From: JAAFHB01 sp038240855
GTDB lineage: Bacteria > Bacteroidota > Bacteroidia > Bacteroidales > Prolixibacteraceae
Assembly: GCA_038240855.1 (NCBI GenBank)
Contig: JBBRGI010000234.1
Coordinates: 1 to 5,983 of the forward strand
Reading direction: 5' to 3'
DNA: 5,983 bases
A program made the position numbers and the translations under genes. Below are positions 5,153 to 5,983 of this stretch, in pieces. The notes beneath the pieces were generated by a model. The model ran no database searches, was not told the DNA's origin, and saw only the letters and a program-made list of their open reading frames with translations. Numbering within the stretch: the first letter of the stretch is position 1; each line of letters begins with the position of its first letter.

Positions 5153-5983
5153 TTTGAAAGGTGGAATATTGATAAAATCCTCATCCGTACCCTCAAAATT
5201 AACATCGAACCACAAGGACTTCAGTGTTTCGTTATTTTGTAATTGAGTTGTAATTTTTCTCCATATGCGCGGGCTGCAGGTTATCGCCAATTTAAACCAG
5301 TTGATATTTTCGCAGGTGGATAATATATTCAATAAATTCTCGATAAAATAGTCTGTTTTTTTATCATTTGAATAAATGTTATCTACACCATCGATAATGA
5401 CAACCATTCTGCCTTTGACAGCTTCGGGAAAATCGCGAAAATCGGTTGCGAAACCTGTTTGTGAATTGTAATCGATGAGATTATTAATCCGGGTATCTTT
5501 TGAAAACCGGGAAACTAGATTGAAAAGGATAGCGCCATCGACAAGGAATACAATGTCATCGGGATATTTGGCCTGTTCACCGGTAAAATATTTTTCTGTG
5601 AGCTGAGCCACAATTCTTGACCTGTCGTATCCATCTCTTGATATAAATACAGTAGCTCTCTTTGACGATGCTAAAAATTTATTTAATCGTCTTCTGGCCA
5701 CCTTGTTGACAGGATAGAAATTAAGTCGGTATCCTACTTTATTTCTGAGTGATTCGAGGCTGGCATTGGTTAGTTTAAGAATTTTTTCTTTTGCCTGGTA
5801 CCAGGAATCGAGCTTGACGACCTTGTCATCTTCCTTATCAAAACTATGGGTATATGCCTGCCAATCGGGATACAGTATATACATTGCCAGAGTATCGAGC
5901 GTAAATTTGGAGGATTCGAAAGTTGATTTGACAATCCCAAATAACCTTTTTAACGTGGAGGAACTTAATTGACGACCTGTAAT
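5150..5983 (-). pseudogene. 5' fragment: N-terminal helical domain plus NTPase core with dead P-loop
   Basis: 277 residues are visible and open to the window edge; codons 5885-5983 before the apparent ATG at 5884 are open and clearly coding, so that Met (residue 34) is probably internal. Residues about 7-45 (STLKRLFGIVKS, then FTLDTLAMYILYPDWQAY) resemble a small helical, possibly DNA-binding, domain found at the N-terminus of many Bacteroidetes regulators and NTPases, where the pattern is TLKRLWG...STLDxLAxFxGYxDW. The NTPase core follows. Its expected Walker A position (113-124) reads FISRDGYDRSRI, with Asp and Arg where the P-loop Gly and Lys should be. Walker B is intact, MVVIIDGVDNI (193-203), and a sensor-like strand KLAITCSPRIW (231-241) follows. 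It ends NIPPFK and a TAA, within the segment that normally leads to the next helical subdomain. Confidence 0.6.

Larger units (their letters stand above)
4593..5983 (-). pseudogene. Broken STAND/NACHT-like NTPase gene with TPR-like C-terminus (5' end outside window)
   Basis: Three consecutive minus-strand reading segments join into one protein logic: N-terminal helical domain, NTPase core, winged-helix-like segment, TPR-like tail. Three lesions separate it from a working gene: a P-loop lacking its Gly and Lys, an in-frame TAA at 5150-5152 with conserved-looking sequence continuing after it, and a change to the -1 frame near 4966-4970. Adding one base at the frame change makes the visible part exactly 464 codons, with a single internal stop. 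STAND ATPases act as ligand-triggered switches in signalling, regulation or phage defence; which applies here cannot be told. The TPR part is short for such proteins, so an internal deletion may also have occurred. Alternatives are sequencing error for the indel, or independent expression of the fragments, which I consider unlikely. Confidence 0.7.

Noticed and set aside
1..5983. An intact new defence island or other undescribed system
   Set aside because: The only defence-like gene is a broken STAND-type NTPase; other genes belong to known nutrient-uptake signalling or to the DUF1638 family. No transposase, CRISPR array, toxin-antitoxin pair or RNA gene is visible.

Overview
The window looks like an AT-rich chromosomal segment of a Bacteroidota (Bacteroidetes) bacterium. 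It carries a SusC-family TonB-dependent receptor with an STN domain, a FecR anti-sigma factor ending in a DUF4974-type domain, an ECF sigma factor of the Bacteroidetes kind, TAnnTTTG promoter boxes, and almost no Shine-Dalgarno sequences. A marine or anaerobic Bacteroidales/Marinilabiliales-like host is a guess from overall protein style; nothing in the window fixes the genus.

Left part (1-3500, minus strand): a trans-envelope signalling and uptake cassette, transcribed right to left as ECF sigma factor (2925-3500), FecR-like anti-sigma factor (1662-2717) and STN-bearing SusC-type receptor (1-1538, running off the left edge). By the FecA/FecR/FecI model, substrate engaged by the receptor is sensed through its periplasmic STN domain by FecR, which releases the sigma factor to drive the uptake genes. 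A SusD-like lipoprotein would be expected beyond the left edge. A perfect 10-bp stem-loop lies between fecR and the receptor gene.

Middle (3501-4592): a short divergent promoter region has one good Bacteroidetes -7 box facing each way and an imperfect dyad between them. The plus-strand gene 3660-4403 encodes a DUF1638 protein, a family of unknown function with conserved Cys/His/Asp motifs. Behind it is a gene-free convergent spacer with only small repeats.

Right part (4593-5983, minus strand): what first looks like three small hypothetical ORFs is better read as one broken gene for a STAND/NACHT-like NTPase, entering from beyond the right edge. It shows a Bacteroidetes-type N-terminal helical domain, a degenerate P-loop followed by an intact Walker B, an in-frame TAA in the middle of a continuing conserved segment, a -1 frame change, and a TPR-like C-terminus in the new frame. 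The apparent start codon at 5884 is probably internal. This decayed signalling or defence ATPase is the most unusual item in the window; I do not see a convincing intact novel system.
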